Below, in pieces: positions 7,607-15,408 of a DNA stretch of 31,847 bases. The stretch comes from JAILLW01 sp045640905. Lineage in GTDB: Bacteria > Bacillota > Clostridia > Lachnospirales > Lachnospiraceae. Location: contig JAZUFW010000099.1 in assembly GCA_045640905.1 (NCBI GenBank), forward strand, positions 1-31,847, read 5' to 3'. The notes under the pieces are model-generated. The model did not search any database, was not told the DNA's origin, and saw nothing but the letters and a program-made list of their open reading frames with translations. The translations under genes and the position numbers were made by a program. How positions within the stretch are numbered: the first letter of the stretch is position 1; each line of letters begins with the position of its first letter.

Positions 7607-7640
7607 TGTGAACCCCTAACCCCGTCCCCAGGGGGTCACA
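7607..7640. repeat. REP-like 34-bp GC-rich imperfect palindrome at the proC 3' end
   Basis: Starting TGTGA and ending TCACA on both strands, with C-rich then G-rich inner arms (CCCC paired with GGGG) and a GGGGACGGGG-type centre. Arms pair over 5 bp, one mismatch, 5 bp and two G-T pairs. It is far more GC-rich than its surroundings. Its outer bases supply the last codon and TGA stop of proC. Similar GGGGAC-containing palindromes are, from memory, dispersed repeats (REP/MITE type) in many Clostridia. No T-run follows, so it is not a normal terminator. Confidence 0.65.
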
Positions 7641-8430
7641 GACTTTTTGATTTATCGACACAGGCTTCAACGGCATCCATAACTGCTGCCCTGAATCCCA
7701 TATCTTCCAACACCTGCACAGCCTCGATGGTAGTTCCTCCGGGCGAGCATACCATATCCTTTAATACACCCGGATGTTTGCCCGTTTCCATCATCAGCTT
7801 TGCTGAACCGAAAGTAGATGCAGCTGCTGCCTTGTATGCCATGTCACGGCTCAATCCGGCTTTGACACCGGCATCGGCCAAGGCTTCCATGTACATAAAC
7901 ACATAGGCAGGTGAAGATCCTGCCACAGCGCAGAACGCATCCATTAATTCCTCTTTTATCTCTAACGATTCGCCGAACGAATCGCAGATTTTTTTAACTG
8001 TTTCTATATCCTTGTCGGATACCTTGTCATTATGGCAAATAGCCGTGCATCCGGCATTTACCATGGCGGGAGTATTGGGCATCAGTCTGACTATCTTTTG
8101 ATCTGCCCCCAGCATTTCCTCGAGAGTTTTTATCGTCTTGCCCGCTGCTATGCTGACAATCAATGCTCCCTCTTTTGTTACTCCTTTAATTCCCATGGTT
8201 ACTTCCTTTAACATCTGAGGTTTAACACACAGGAACAAAATGTCTGCAGCATTAGCCACTTTGACATTGTCTGTTGTCGTCTCTATTTCATATTCTCGTG
8301 ATACCTTGGCAGCATTCTCGGTAGATTTGCACGAACCCATAATCTGTTCCGGTGCAAAAACTCCTTTATTCAAAATTCCGCCTATCATGGCCTTAGCCAT
8401 ATTTCCCAATCCTATAAAACCTACTACCAT
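7636..8430 (-). CDS. proC: Pyrroline-5-carboxylate reductase
   Basis: Last step of proline synthesis: reduces 1-pyrroline-5-carboxylate with NAD(P)H. The N-terminal Rossmann motif GFIGLGNMAKAMIGG (4-18), the RLMPNTPAMVNAGCTAI block and the C-terminal dimerisation/substrate domain (AVAGSSPAYVFMYMEAL, then SPGGTTIEAVQVLE) are all present. Length 264 aa is usual. GGAGG lies 8 nt before the ATG. It is the last gene of dnaE-pfkA-SpoU methyltransferase-proC, 15 bp after the methyltransferase. Its stop codon lies inside the REP-like palindrome; the C-terminus CVDKSKSL looks complete, so the element does not appear to truncate the protein noticeably. Confidence 0.97.
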   Translation of the reverse strand: MVVGFIGLGNMAKAMIGGILNKGVFAPEQIMGSCKSTENAAKVSREYEIETTTDNVKVANAADILFLCVKPQMLKEVTMGIKGVTKEGALIVSIAAGKTIKTLEEMLGADQKIVRLMPNTPAMVNAGCTAICHNDKVSDKDIETVKKICDSFGESLEIKEELMDAFCAVAGSSPAYVFMYMEALADAGVKAGLSRDMAYKAAAASTFGSAKLMMETGKHPGVLKDMVCSPGGTTIEAVQVLEDMGFRAAVMDAVEACVDKSKSL

Positions 8431-8445
8431 TTTGATATCCTCCGG

Positions 8446-9273
8446 TTATTTTATTGAATTTCGGGCATTATACATAAGTATAGCCGCGCTGATTGCTGCA
8501 TTTAAAGATTCCAGTTTGCCTTCCATCGGAATCTTGATATATTCATCCGCCTTTGCTGCCGTTTCATCGCTCAGGCCGTTTCCTTCATTACCTATTAAGA
8601 AAGCACTGAGTCCGTAATCTATTTCATCGTAAAAAACCTTACCCTTTAGATGAGCCGCATAGGTCTTGTATCCCTTTTCCCTGATTTCATCTATCGTTTC
8701 GTGCAAATCGTCCGTATACAAAAACGGAACACGATACAGTGATCCCATTGTCGCTCTGACTACCTTCGGATTATAAATATCCACGGTGTTTTTGCTCATA
8801 ATGACGCCGGAAGCTCCTGCTCCTTCGGCAGTCCGGATCATGGTTCCCAGATTTCCGGGGTCCTGAATGTCTTCCAAAACCAGGAGATTTTTCCCACAGA
8901 CATCGTCAAGCTCATATTTGAGTTTTTCCATGACAAAAATGATTCCCTGAGGAGATTCCGTATCCGAAGCTTTCTTAAAAACATCAGTCGAAACAGTCTC
9001 TGTAAACACGCCTTTTTTCGTCAAAGCATCGATTTTCGAGCCGACGTCTATAAAGTGACTAGAAGGAGCCTTGTCGTTAATCTCCGAAAAGGTTCCTTCT
9101 TCAACGTATACTTCTTTAATTAAGTTGTCGGGTGCCTCCATAAACATTTTGAAACCTTCGGCAACAAAAAGATTCTCCTTATTTCTGGTTCTGGCCTTTT
9201 GTTCCAATTCCTTTAAATGCTTAATTTTGGCATTATTCAAACTGGTAATCATATTATTTAAAGACTTAATCAT
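8446..9273 (-). CDS. SpoU/TrmH-family RNA 2'-O-methyltransferase
   Basis: A 275-aa SPOUT methyltransferase that probably methylates a ribose 2'-OH in 23S rRNA or tRNA with SAM. The N-terminal substrate-binding part (about 1-105) begins with ITSLNNAKIKHLKELEQKARTRNKENLFVAEG, typical of RlmB/TsnR-like proteins. The SpoU knot follows: motif 1 LEDIQDPGNLGTMIRTA (from about 132), motif 2 FLIGNEGNGLSDE and motif 3 IPMEGKLESLNAAISAAILMY, which form the trefoil knot and SAM site. The target nucleotide cannot be assigned. The first ATG is 4 nt after the pfkA stop without a good ribosome binding site, so translation is probably coupled; a second ATG seven codons in is an alternative start. Confidence 0.9.
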   Translation of the reverse strand: MIKSLNNMITSLNNAKIKHLKELEQKARTRNKENLFVAEGFKMFMEAPDNLIKEVYVEEGTFSEINDKAPSSHFIDVGSKIDALTKKGVFTETVSTDVFKKASDTESPQGIIFVMEKLKYELDDVCGKNLLVLEDIQDPGNLGTMIRTAEGAGASGVIMSKNTVDIYNPKVVRATMGSLYRVPFLYTDDLHETIDEIREKGYKTYAAHLKGKVFYDEIDYGLSAFLIGNEGNGLSDETAAKADEYIKIPMEGKLESLNAAISAAILMYNARNSIK

Positions 9274-9277
9274 CCGA

Positions 9278-10252
9278 TTACATCGATAACTGTCTGCTGA
9301 CCTCGTATTGATATTCGGAAATATTCTTTGTCATTCCCAAAGCTTCTTCGATATCAAAATCACAGAACTCGCCGTGCATATATCCTACTACTCTGTTTGT
9401 TTTGCCCTCGCAAAGCAAATCAGCGGCATAGGCGCCCATCATTGATGCGTAGAATCTGTCCTTACATGTAGGTGAGCCTCCGCGCTGCATGTATCCGAGT
9501 ATTGTCGCACGTGTTTCAATTCCGGTAGCAGCTTCAATTCTTCTGGCCATTGATGTGGAATGTCCGATTCCTTCGGCATTAATAATAATGTGGTGAGTCT
9601 TTCCTCTCTTACGGTTATTGATGATGTTGTTGATAATCATCTGCTCGTTATAATCGTATTTTTCGGGTAAAAGAATATCCTCGGCGCCGTTAGCCACGCC
9701 ACACCACAATGCTATATATCCGGCATTTCTGCCCATTACTTCGATAATGGAACATCTCTCATGCGATGATGATGTATCACGAACTTTATCTATAGCCTGC
9801 ATGGCTGTATTAACGGCCGTGTCAAATCCGATAGTATAATCGGTGCATGAAATATCCAAATCTATGGTTCCGGGAATACCGATGGTATTGATTCCGTGAC
9901 GCGACAGTGCCTGTGCGCCTCTGTAGGAGCCGTCTCCTCCGATAACCACAATACCGTCAATTCCGTAATTTCTGCAGATTTCGGCAGCCTTTGCCTGCAC
10001 TTCTTCTTCTCGGAATTCAGGACATCTGGCAGTTCCCAGGATTGTTCCGCCACGCTGAATCGTATCGGAAACATCCTTCTTTTCCATATCTACAATCTCT
10101 TCGTTCAAGAGTCCTGCATAACCTTTTTTAATGCCCTTTACCTTGACTCCGTTAACGATACTCTTTCGAACCACGGCACGTATTGCCGCGTTCATTCCGG
10201 GAGCATCTCCTCCCGATGTCATTACTGCAATTGTTTTAACTTCTTTAGCCAT
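9278..10252 (-). CDS. pfkA: ATP-dependent 6-phosphofructokinase
   Basis: Phosphorylates fructose 6-phosphate in glycolysis. I chose the ATG at 10252 (MAKEVKTIAV): it has GCGAGG 7 nt upstream, whereas the in-frame TTG at 10267 lies across that site. This gives 324 aa, normal for the family. Motifs: GGDAPGMNAAIRAVV (14-28), GGDGSYRGA (105-113; Gly-Asp-Gly-Ser marks the ATP rather than pyrophosphate type), the catalytic block PGTIDLDISCTDYTIGFDTA (Asp131 and Asp133), VMGRNAGYIAL and GYMQRGGSP. The catalytic loop is TIDLD where the textbook E. coli enzyme has TIDND. It lies 37 bp after dnaE and 4 bp before the methyltransferase gene. Confidence 0.97.
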   Translation of the reverse strand: MAKEVKTIAVMTSGGDAPGMNAAIRAVVRKSIVNGVKVKGIKKGYAGLLNEEIVDMEKKDVSDTIQRGGTILGTARCPEFREEEVQAKAAEICRNYGIDGIVVIGGDGSYRGAQALSRHGINTIGIPGTIDLDISCTDYTIGFDTAVNTAMQAIDKVRDTSSSHERCSIIEVMGRNAGYIALWCGVANGAEDILLPEKYDYNEQMIINNIINNRKRGKTHHIIINAEGIGHSTSMARRIEAATGIETRATILGYMQRGGSPTCKDRFYASMMGAYAADLLCEGKTNRVVGYMHGEFCDFDIEEALGMTKNISEYQYEVSRQLSM

Positions 10253-10289
10253 ACAATTACCTCGCAAATCAGATATGTTCGTGATTATT

Positions 10290-13200
10290 TTAGTTTAAAA
10301 CTTTCGTCGTGTCAAAAGTAAGCTTAACGGATTCTTCACCAAATTCCGATGAAAGAGTCTCAATCAGACTGTCGGAAGCATCGACGCTCATAGACGGCGG
10401 CAATTTCTTCATGGTTTTTTCCTCATCCAGGTAGATGACTACGCTGTCACGACCGTCCGAAGAACGCAGGATTTCATTGACTTTATTCTCATTTTCCTCG
10501 TATTCGGCCTTGTTTTTGAACCTTATCCACAATTTCTTCGGCAAAGAGTCAAAAGGAATAATGCCTTCGGAAATCAGTTTTGCGTCTTTATCGCTTTCCA
10601 CACTTACTCTGCCCTTTATGAAGACTTTATTGTCCTCAAAGAGTTTATCGGCAGATTTTTCATATTCCTTCGGGAATACTATTACTTCGACGCTGCCGAC
10701 CAGGTCCTCAACCTGCAAAAAGGCCATTATTTTGTCGTTTTTCGTGTATTTAATCTTTTTTTCGGTAATGATACCGCCTATTACGGCAGTGGCGTTATCA
10801 CGAACCAATGCTGTATCCGTTTCTTCATCGTAAACAAAATCCGCTGTGGTATTGGTTATGGTTTTTTGCCAGATATCGGATACGGCTTCGAGCGGATGAC
10901 CGCTTACGTATATTCCCAAAACTTCTTTTTCAAATGACAAAACCACATCCTTCGGGAACTCGCCGACATCAGGCAGCTGAACGTCAAAAGCTTCTTTATC
11001 TTCATCCGCAACCAGATCAAAAAGGCTCATCTGACCGGCCATGTTGTTTTTCTTGTCATGGGTGATGGAGTCCATTACCTGTAAGTAGACATTCATGTAC
11101 TGCTTTCTGGTACCGCCCAGCGAATCCAGTGCACCTGCTTTAATAAAGTTTTCAACAGCCTTTTTGTTGACATCCTTTTCCGATACACGTGTAATAAAAT
11201 CCTGAAGATTTTTATATTCACCGAGCTCGCTTCTGTCTGCTACTATCTGGTCAATTACGGGACGTCCCACGTTTTTGATTGCAGTCAGAGCGTAACGGAT
11301 CATGCCGTTATCCACACTGAATCCGCGCTCACCGTGATTAATGTCCGGCGGCAAAATCTTAATTCCCATGTTTTTGCACACCATGATATATGATGCCACT
11401 TTCGAAGAATTGTCTATGACGGATGTCATCAAAGCAGCCATAAATTCTACGGGATAATAATACTTTAAATACGCCGTCTGATACGCCACCACTGCGTAGC
11501 ATGCAGCATGGGATTTATTGAAGGCATACTTTGCAAAATCCATCATCTTGTCATAGATTTGTCCGGCGACATCTTCGGATATTCCGCGGGATACACATCC
11601 GGGAACGTTTTCTTCGGGGTTTCCGTGAATGAAGTTCGCACGCTCCTTTTCCATGACGTACTGTTTCTTTTTCGACATGGCACGTCTGACCAAATCTGAT
11701 CTACCTAAAGTATATCCGCCCAGGTCACGTACTATCTGCATAACCTGTTCCTGATAAACTATACATCCGTAGGTTGGAGCCAGTATCGGTTCCAGCATCG
11801 GCGTCAGGTATGTTACATTACCCTGATTCTTTCCTTTGATATAATCCGGAATGAAATCCATTGGACCGGGACGGTATAAAGAAACACCGGCTATAATGTC
11901 TTCGAGATTCTGAGGCTTCAATTCCTTCATGAAGGATTTCATTCCCGCAGATTCGAGCTGGAATACACCATCAGTCTTGCCCGTTCCTATTGATGCCAGA
12001 ACTTTTTTGTCATCGTAATCAATATTGTCGATGTCAATTGTGACGCCTGTGTCATTTTTGATAAGTCTCAGGGCATCCCGTATTACCGTCAGAGTTCGAA
12101 GCCCTAAAAAGTCCATCTTCAAAAGGCCCAGTTCCTCTATCGTAGTCATGGTAAACTGGGTGGTTATCGAACCGTCGGATCCTCGTGACAGAGGAACCAG
12201 TTCTTCGGCAGGTCTGGAGCAGATTACTACTCCGGCCGCATGCATCGAGGTATGTCTCGGCAGCCCCTCCAAACGTTTTGAATTATCAATAAGCTCTCGA
12301 ACTTCCGGATTTTCATCATACAGTTTCTTTAGCTCCGGATTCATGGTCAAAGCTTTATCTATAGTGATATTCAATTCATTCGGTATCATCTTGGATATTG
12401 AATCCACATAGGAATACGGCATATCCATTACACGGCCTACGTCGCGAATTACGCCTCGCGCCGCCAAGGTTCCGAATGTGACTATCTGAACAACCTTGTC
12501 AGCACCGTACTTTCTCGAAACATAATCAATGACTTCGCCGCGTCGTTCATAGCAAAAGTCAATATCGATATCGGGCATGGATACACGCTCCGGATTCAGG
12601 AAACGTTCAAAGAGCAGATTATATTTAATCGGATCGATATTTGTAATCTTTAACGCATACGCAACTACGGAGCCTGCTGCCGATCCTCTGCCGGGGCCTA
12701 CCATAATTCCGTTTTCTTTGGAATAATTAATGAAATCCCATACTATCAAAAAGTAATCGACGTATCCCATCTTTGATATAACAGACAATTCATAATCAAG
12801 CCTTTGTCTGTATGTCATATCCGCGCCGGGTATCATCGCATCTATGTCACCGTAGCGATTTTTTAAACCGTCAATACATAATTTATTAAGATATGTCCAG
12901 GAATTGTATCCTTCGGGAACCTCGAAATGCGGGAGTTTGGTTACTCCGAATTCTATTTCCACATTACATCTGTCAGCAATCTTCTGAGTATTGTCAACTG
13001 CAGCCAGGGCATACGGGAACAGCGCGCGCATCTCTTCTTCGGATTTGACGTAATACTGTCCGCCTTCATATCTCAATCTGTCTTCATCCTGCAGCTTTTT
13101 ACCCGTCTGAATACACAGCAAAATATCATGTGGCTTTACATCATCGGCATTGGTGTAATGGACATCATTGGTGCAAACGAGCGGAATGTCGAGTTCTTTC

Positions 13201-13781
13201 GACATCTGCATAAGTGCCATATTGACCGTTTGCTGCTCGCTTAGTCCATGGTCCTGAAGCTCCAGAAAATAATTGCCCTTGCCGAATATATCCTGATATT
13301 CGAGCGCAATCTTTTTGGCCTCTTCGATAAGGCCCTTCATTATATATCTGGGAACCTCTCCGGCCAAACATGCGGACAGAGCTATTATTCCTTCGGAAAA
13401 CTCTCGCAGTACTTCCTTATCAACTCTGGGCCTGTAGTAGTAGCCTTCGGTAAATCCTCTGGATACTATCTTCATCAGGTTGGCATATCCGACATTATTT
13501 TCGGCCAGCAAAACGAGGTGATGATATCGTTCCTCACCACCTGTCAGTTCCTTGTCAAATCTCGAATTGGGTGCCACATATACCTCGCAACCCAAAATCG
13601 GATTTATATCGTTAGCCTTGCACTCACGATAAAAATCGATGACGCCGTACATTACTCCGTGATCGGTAATGGCCGCAGACTTCATCCCGAGTTCTTTGAC
13701 TCTGGCAACATAATCTTTTATTTTATTGGAACCGTCCAAAAGAGAGTACTCAGTATGAACGTGAAGATGCGCAAATGACAT
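10290..13781 (-). CDS. dnaE: DNA polymerase III alpha subunit, DnaE type
   Basis: Replicative or lagging-strand DNA polymerase of the C family. The 1163-aa protein begins with a PHP domain (HLHVHTEYSLLDGSNKI, residues 6-22; AITDHGVMYG; later LVCTNDVHYT). The polymerase core follows, with GPGRGSAAGS (362-371) and the catalytic aspartates in PDIDIDF (403-409), then KMDFLGLRTL. A helix-hairpin-helix region and an OB fold (AVIGGIITEKKIKYTKNDKIMAF...) come near the C-terminus. There is no internal 3'-5' exonuclease insertion, so it is DnaE rather than PolC; Firmicutes normally have both. CGAGGG precedes the ATG. An extended -10 promoter overlaps the metK terminator upstream. pfkA follows 37 bp later, an order I recall from Lachnospiraceae. 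Confidence 0.98.
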   Translation of the reverse strand: MSFAHLHVHTEYSLLDGSNKIKDYVARVKELGMKSAAITDHGVMYGVIDFYRECKANDINPILGCEVYVAPNSRFDKELTGGEERYHHLVLLAENNVGYANLMKIVSRGFTEGYYYRPRVDKEVLREFSEGIIALSACLAGEVPRYIMKGLIEEAKKIALEYQDIFGKGNYFLELQDHGLSEQQTVNMALMQMSKELDIPLVCTNDVHYTNADDVKPHDILLCIQTGKKLQDEDRLRYEGGQYYVKSEEEMRALFPYALAAVDNTQKIADRCNVEIEFGVTKLPHFEVPEGYNSWTYLNKLCIDGLKNRYGDIDAMIPGADMTYRQRLDYELSVISKMGYVDYFLIVWDFINYSKENGIMVGPGRGSAAGSVVAYALKITNIDPIKYNLLFERFLNPERVSMPDIDIDFCYERRGEVIDYVSRKYGADKVVQIVTFGTLAARGVIRDVGRVMDMPYSYVDSISKMIPNELNITIDKALTMNPELKKLYDENPEVRELIDNSKRLEGLPRHTSMHAAGVVICSRPAEELVPLSRGSDGSITTQFTMTTIEELGLLKMDFLGLRTLTVIRDALRLIKNDTGVTIDIDNIDYDDKKVLASIGTGKTDGVFQLESAGMKSFMKELKPQNLEDIIAGVSLYRPGPMDFIPDYIKGKNQGNVTYLTPMLEPILAPTYGCIVYQEQVMQIVRDLGGYTLGRSDLVRRAMSKKKQYVMEKERANFIHGNPEENVPGCVSRGISEDVAGQIYDKMMDFAKYAFNKSHAACYAVVAYQTAYLKYYYPVEFMAALMTSVIDNSSKVASYIMVCKNMGIKILPPDINHGERGFSVDNGMIRYALTAIKNVGRPVIDQIVADRSELGEYKNLQDFITRVSEKDVNKKAVENFIKAGALDSLGGTRKQYMNVYLQVMDSITHDKKNNMAGQMSLFDLVADEDKEAFDVQLPDVGEFPKDVVLSFEKEVLGIYVSGHPLEAVSDIWQKTITNTTADFVYDEETDTALVRDNATAVIGGIITEKKIKYTKNDKIMAFLQVEDLVGSVEVIVFPKEYEKSADKLFEDNKVFIKGRVSVESDKDAKLISEGIIPFDSLPKKLWIRFKNKAEYEENENKVNEILRSSDGRDSVVIYLDEEKTMKKLPPSMSVDASDSLIETLSSEFGEESVKLTFDTTKVLN

Positions 13782-13833
13782 TTTTCCCTCGAAATAAGTT
13801 TTATGGGAAATTCGAAGAACTTCCTAATAAAGT

Positions 13834-13862
13834 AAAAAAGGCGATGCAAAAAGCACCGCCTT
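13834..13862 (-). terminator. Rho-independent terminator of metK
   Basis: Minus-strand 10-bp stem (arms 13853-13862 and 13838-13847, one G-U pair) with a TTTTT loop and a following T-run (13834-13839). It lies 34 nt after the metK stop. Confidence 0.9.
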
Positions 13863-13863
13863 A

Positions 13864-13892
13864 ATTATATCAAACTATCCTATTTTCGAAAA
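13864..13892 (-). promoter_or_regulatory. Candidate extended -10 promoter of dnaE, overlapping the metK terminator
   Basis: Minus-strand TGATATAAT (extended -10; hexamer at 13864-13869) with a weak TTTTCG -35 at 17 bp (13887-13892). The start would fall near 13857, inside the terminator stem, so dnaE mRNA would begin with an incomplete stem unable to terminate. Unproven; the -35 is poor. Confidence 0.45.
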
Positions 13893-13895
13893 CAA

Positions 13896-15077
13896 TTACA
13901 GGTATTTCTTTAATGCATCTGCCTTATCAATCTGTTCCCAAGGAAGGTTTAGATCATTACGTCCGAAATGTCCGTAAGCAGCTGTCTGCTTGTAAATCGG
14001 GCGACGAAGGTTAAGCATCTTGATAATTCCTGCAGGACGAAGGTCAAAGTTTTCTCTGATTGCTGCAAGAAGCTTTTCATCACTGATTTTTCCTGTTCCG
14101 AAGGTATCAACCATGATTGATGTAGGCTGTGCAACACCAATAGCATATGAAAGCTGAATTTCGCACTTGTCTGCAAGACCTGCAGCTACGATGTTCTTTG
14201 CTACATATCTGGCTGCATATGCAGCTGATCTGTCAACCTTTGTACAGTCTTTTCCGGAGAATGCACCGCCGCCGTGACGAGCATATCCGCCGTAAGTATC
14301 AACAATAATCTTACGTCCCGTAAGTCCGGCATCACCGTGAGGTCCACCGATTACGAATCTGCCTGTAGGATTGATAAAGAACTTTGTATCGTCATCAATC
14401 AATTCCTTGGGAAGAACGGGATCGAATACATACTTCTTGATATCTTCATGAATCTGTTCCTGTGTAACGTCTTCATCATGCTGTGTTGACAATACTACAG
14501 CTTCAAGTCTGACGGGCTTTCCGTTTTCATCATATTCAACAGAAACCTGGCTCTTTCCGTCGGGACGAAGATACTTTAATGTACCGTCCTTACGAACCTT
14601 TGTTAACTGAAGAGCCAATTTGTGAGCAAGTGAAATGGGATAAGGCATATATTCATCGGTTTCGTTTGTAGCATAACCGAACATCATACCCTGGTCGCCG
14701 GCACCTGTATCAAGGTCATCCTTTAAATCACCCTTCTTGGCTTCGAGGGCCTTGTCAACACCCATGGCAATATCTGAAGACTGCTCATCAATTGCGCACA
14801 AAACTGCGCATGTATTTCCGTCAAATCCGTACTCGGACTTTGTATATCCGATTTCCTTTACGGTATCTCTGACAATCTTCTGCATATCAACGTATGCGTT
14901 AGTAGTGATTTCTCCCGTAATCAGGACAAATCCCGTACAGCATGCTGTTTCGCAGGCAACACGGCTCATAGGATCCTGTTCCATGCAAGCATCCAAAATG
15001 GCGTCCGAAATGGCATCACAGACTTTGTCGGGATGTCCTTCGGTAACAGATTCTGAAGTAAATAATCTCTTTTCCAT
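13896..15077 (-). CDS. metK: S-adenosylmethionine synthetase
   Basis: Makes SAM from methionine and ATP. The 393-aa length is standard. Visible motifs are the ATP-binding TSESVTEGHPDKVCD (His15 catalytic), the hexapeptide-like GAGDQGMMFGYATNET, the phosphate-binding loop GGGAFSGKDCTKVDRSAAY, and the C-terminal YGHFGR. AGGAG lies 8 nt before the ATG. The leader contains a SAM-I riboswitch with its terminator ending about 30 nt before the gene, so expression should fall when SAM is plentiful. It is monocistronic, with its own promoter (15302-15330) and terminator (13834-13862), and diverges from the HD-GYP gene. Confidence 0.99.
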   Translation of the reverse strand: MEKRLFTSESVTEGHPDKVCDAISDAILDACMEQDPMSRVACETACCTGFVLITGEITTNAYVDMQKIVRDTVKEIGYTKSEYGFDGNTCAVLCAIDEQSSDIAMGVDKALEAKKGDLKDDLDTGAGDQGMMFGYATNETDEYMPYPISLAHKLALQLTKVRKDGTLKYLRPDGKSQVSVEYDENGKPVRLEAVVLSTQHDEDVTQEQIHEDIKKYVFDPVLPKELIDDDTKFFINPTGRFVIGGPHGDAGLTGRKIIVDTYGGYARHGGGAFSGKDCTKVDRSAAYAARYVAKNIVAAGLADKCEIQLSYAIGVAQPTSIMVDTFGTGKISDEKLLAAIRENFDLRPAGIIKMLNLRRPIYKQTAAYGHFGRNDLNLPWEQIDKADALKKYL

Positions 15078-15108
15078 TTGTTTCTCTCCTTTATTCTGAA
15101 TTTAGTGT

Positions 15109-15138
15109 AAAAAAAATCCGCAGGAACAAACCGGCGGA
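15109..15138 (-). terminator. Riboswitch-controlled terminator in the metK leader
   Basis: Minus-strand stem TCCGC-C-GG / CC-T-GCGGA (8 bp with one mismatch, loop TTTGTT) followed by eight T residues (15109-15116). It is the expression platform of the SAM-I aptamer just upstream: SAM binding should let it form and stop transcription before metK. Confidence 0.88.
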
Positions 15139-15264
15139 CGACATCGATAATCGATACTCAAATCCTCTTATTGTTCGAATTAACTCGCTCAGGTTGGCAC
15201 CTTCCTCGAAAGGGGTTGCCGTGGCTTCACAGATCCTATGTATCTCCACCACTCTGAATAAGAG
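15139..15264 (-). promoter_or_regulatory. SAM-I (S-box) riboswitch aptamer of metK
   Basis: On the minus strand the P1 strands CTCTTATT (15264-15257) and AATAAGAG (15172-15165) enclose the conserved core: AGAGTGGTGGAGA, GTGAAGCCACGGCAACC, then AAGGTGCCAACCTGAGCGAG. These are the S-box consensus elements (kink-turn, GAAGC...GGCAACC pseudoknot strand, GGUGCCAA). Together with the downstream terminator this is a transcriptional OFF switch for metK that responds to S-adenosylmethionine. Basis: direct reading plus known Rfam SAM consensus recalled from memory. Confidence 0.95.
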
Positions 15265-15301
15265 TAAGCAATATTAGATTTTTATATTTCCTATCGAGAT
15301 A

Positions 15302-15330
15302 ACATTACAACCTAAAGCTATCGCTGTCAA
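15302..15330 (-). promoter_or_regulatory. Promoter of metK
   Basis: Minus strand -35 TTGACA (15325-15330), 17-bp spacer, -10 TAATGT (15302-15307). The start falls about 30 nt upstream of the riboswitch P1. Confidence 0.7.
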
Positions 15331-15344
15331 TAGCCGATACAAAA

Positions 15345-15373
15345 TTGACACGGAATAACAGATTTACTATAAT
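15345..15373 (+). promoter_or_regulatory. Consensus promoter of the HD-GYP gene
   Basis: Plus strand TTGACA (15345-15350), 17-bp spacer, TATAAT (15368-15373): a perfect sigma-A match. The two divergent -35 boxes of this promoter and metK are only 14 bp apart. Confidence 0.92.
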
Positions 15374-15408
15374 ATAATGGAATATGTGTACAGGTCTCGG
15401 AGGTATTC

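Noticed and set aside
10252..10267. TTG start for pfkA five codons upstream
   Set aside because: The TTG overlaps the ribosome binding site of the internal ATG, which is well spaced and matches the family N-terminus. The same reasoning shortened murA and pseB.
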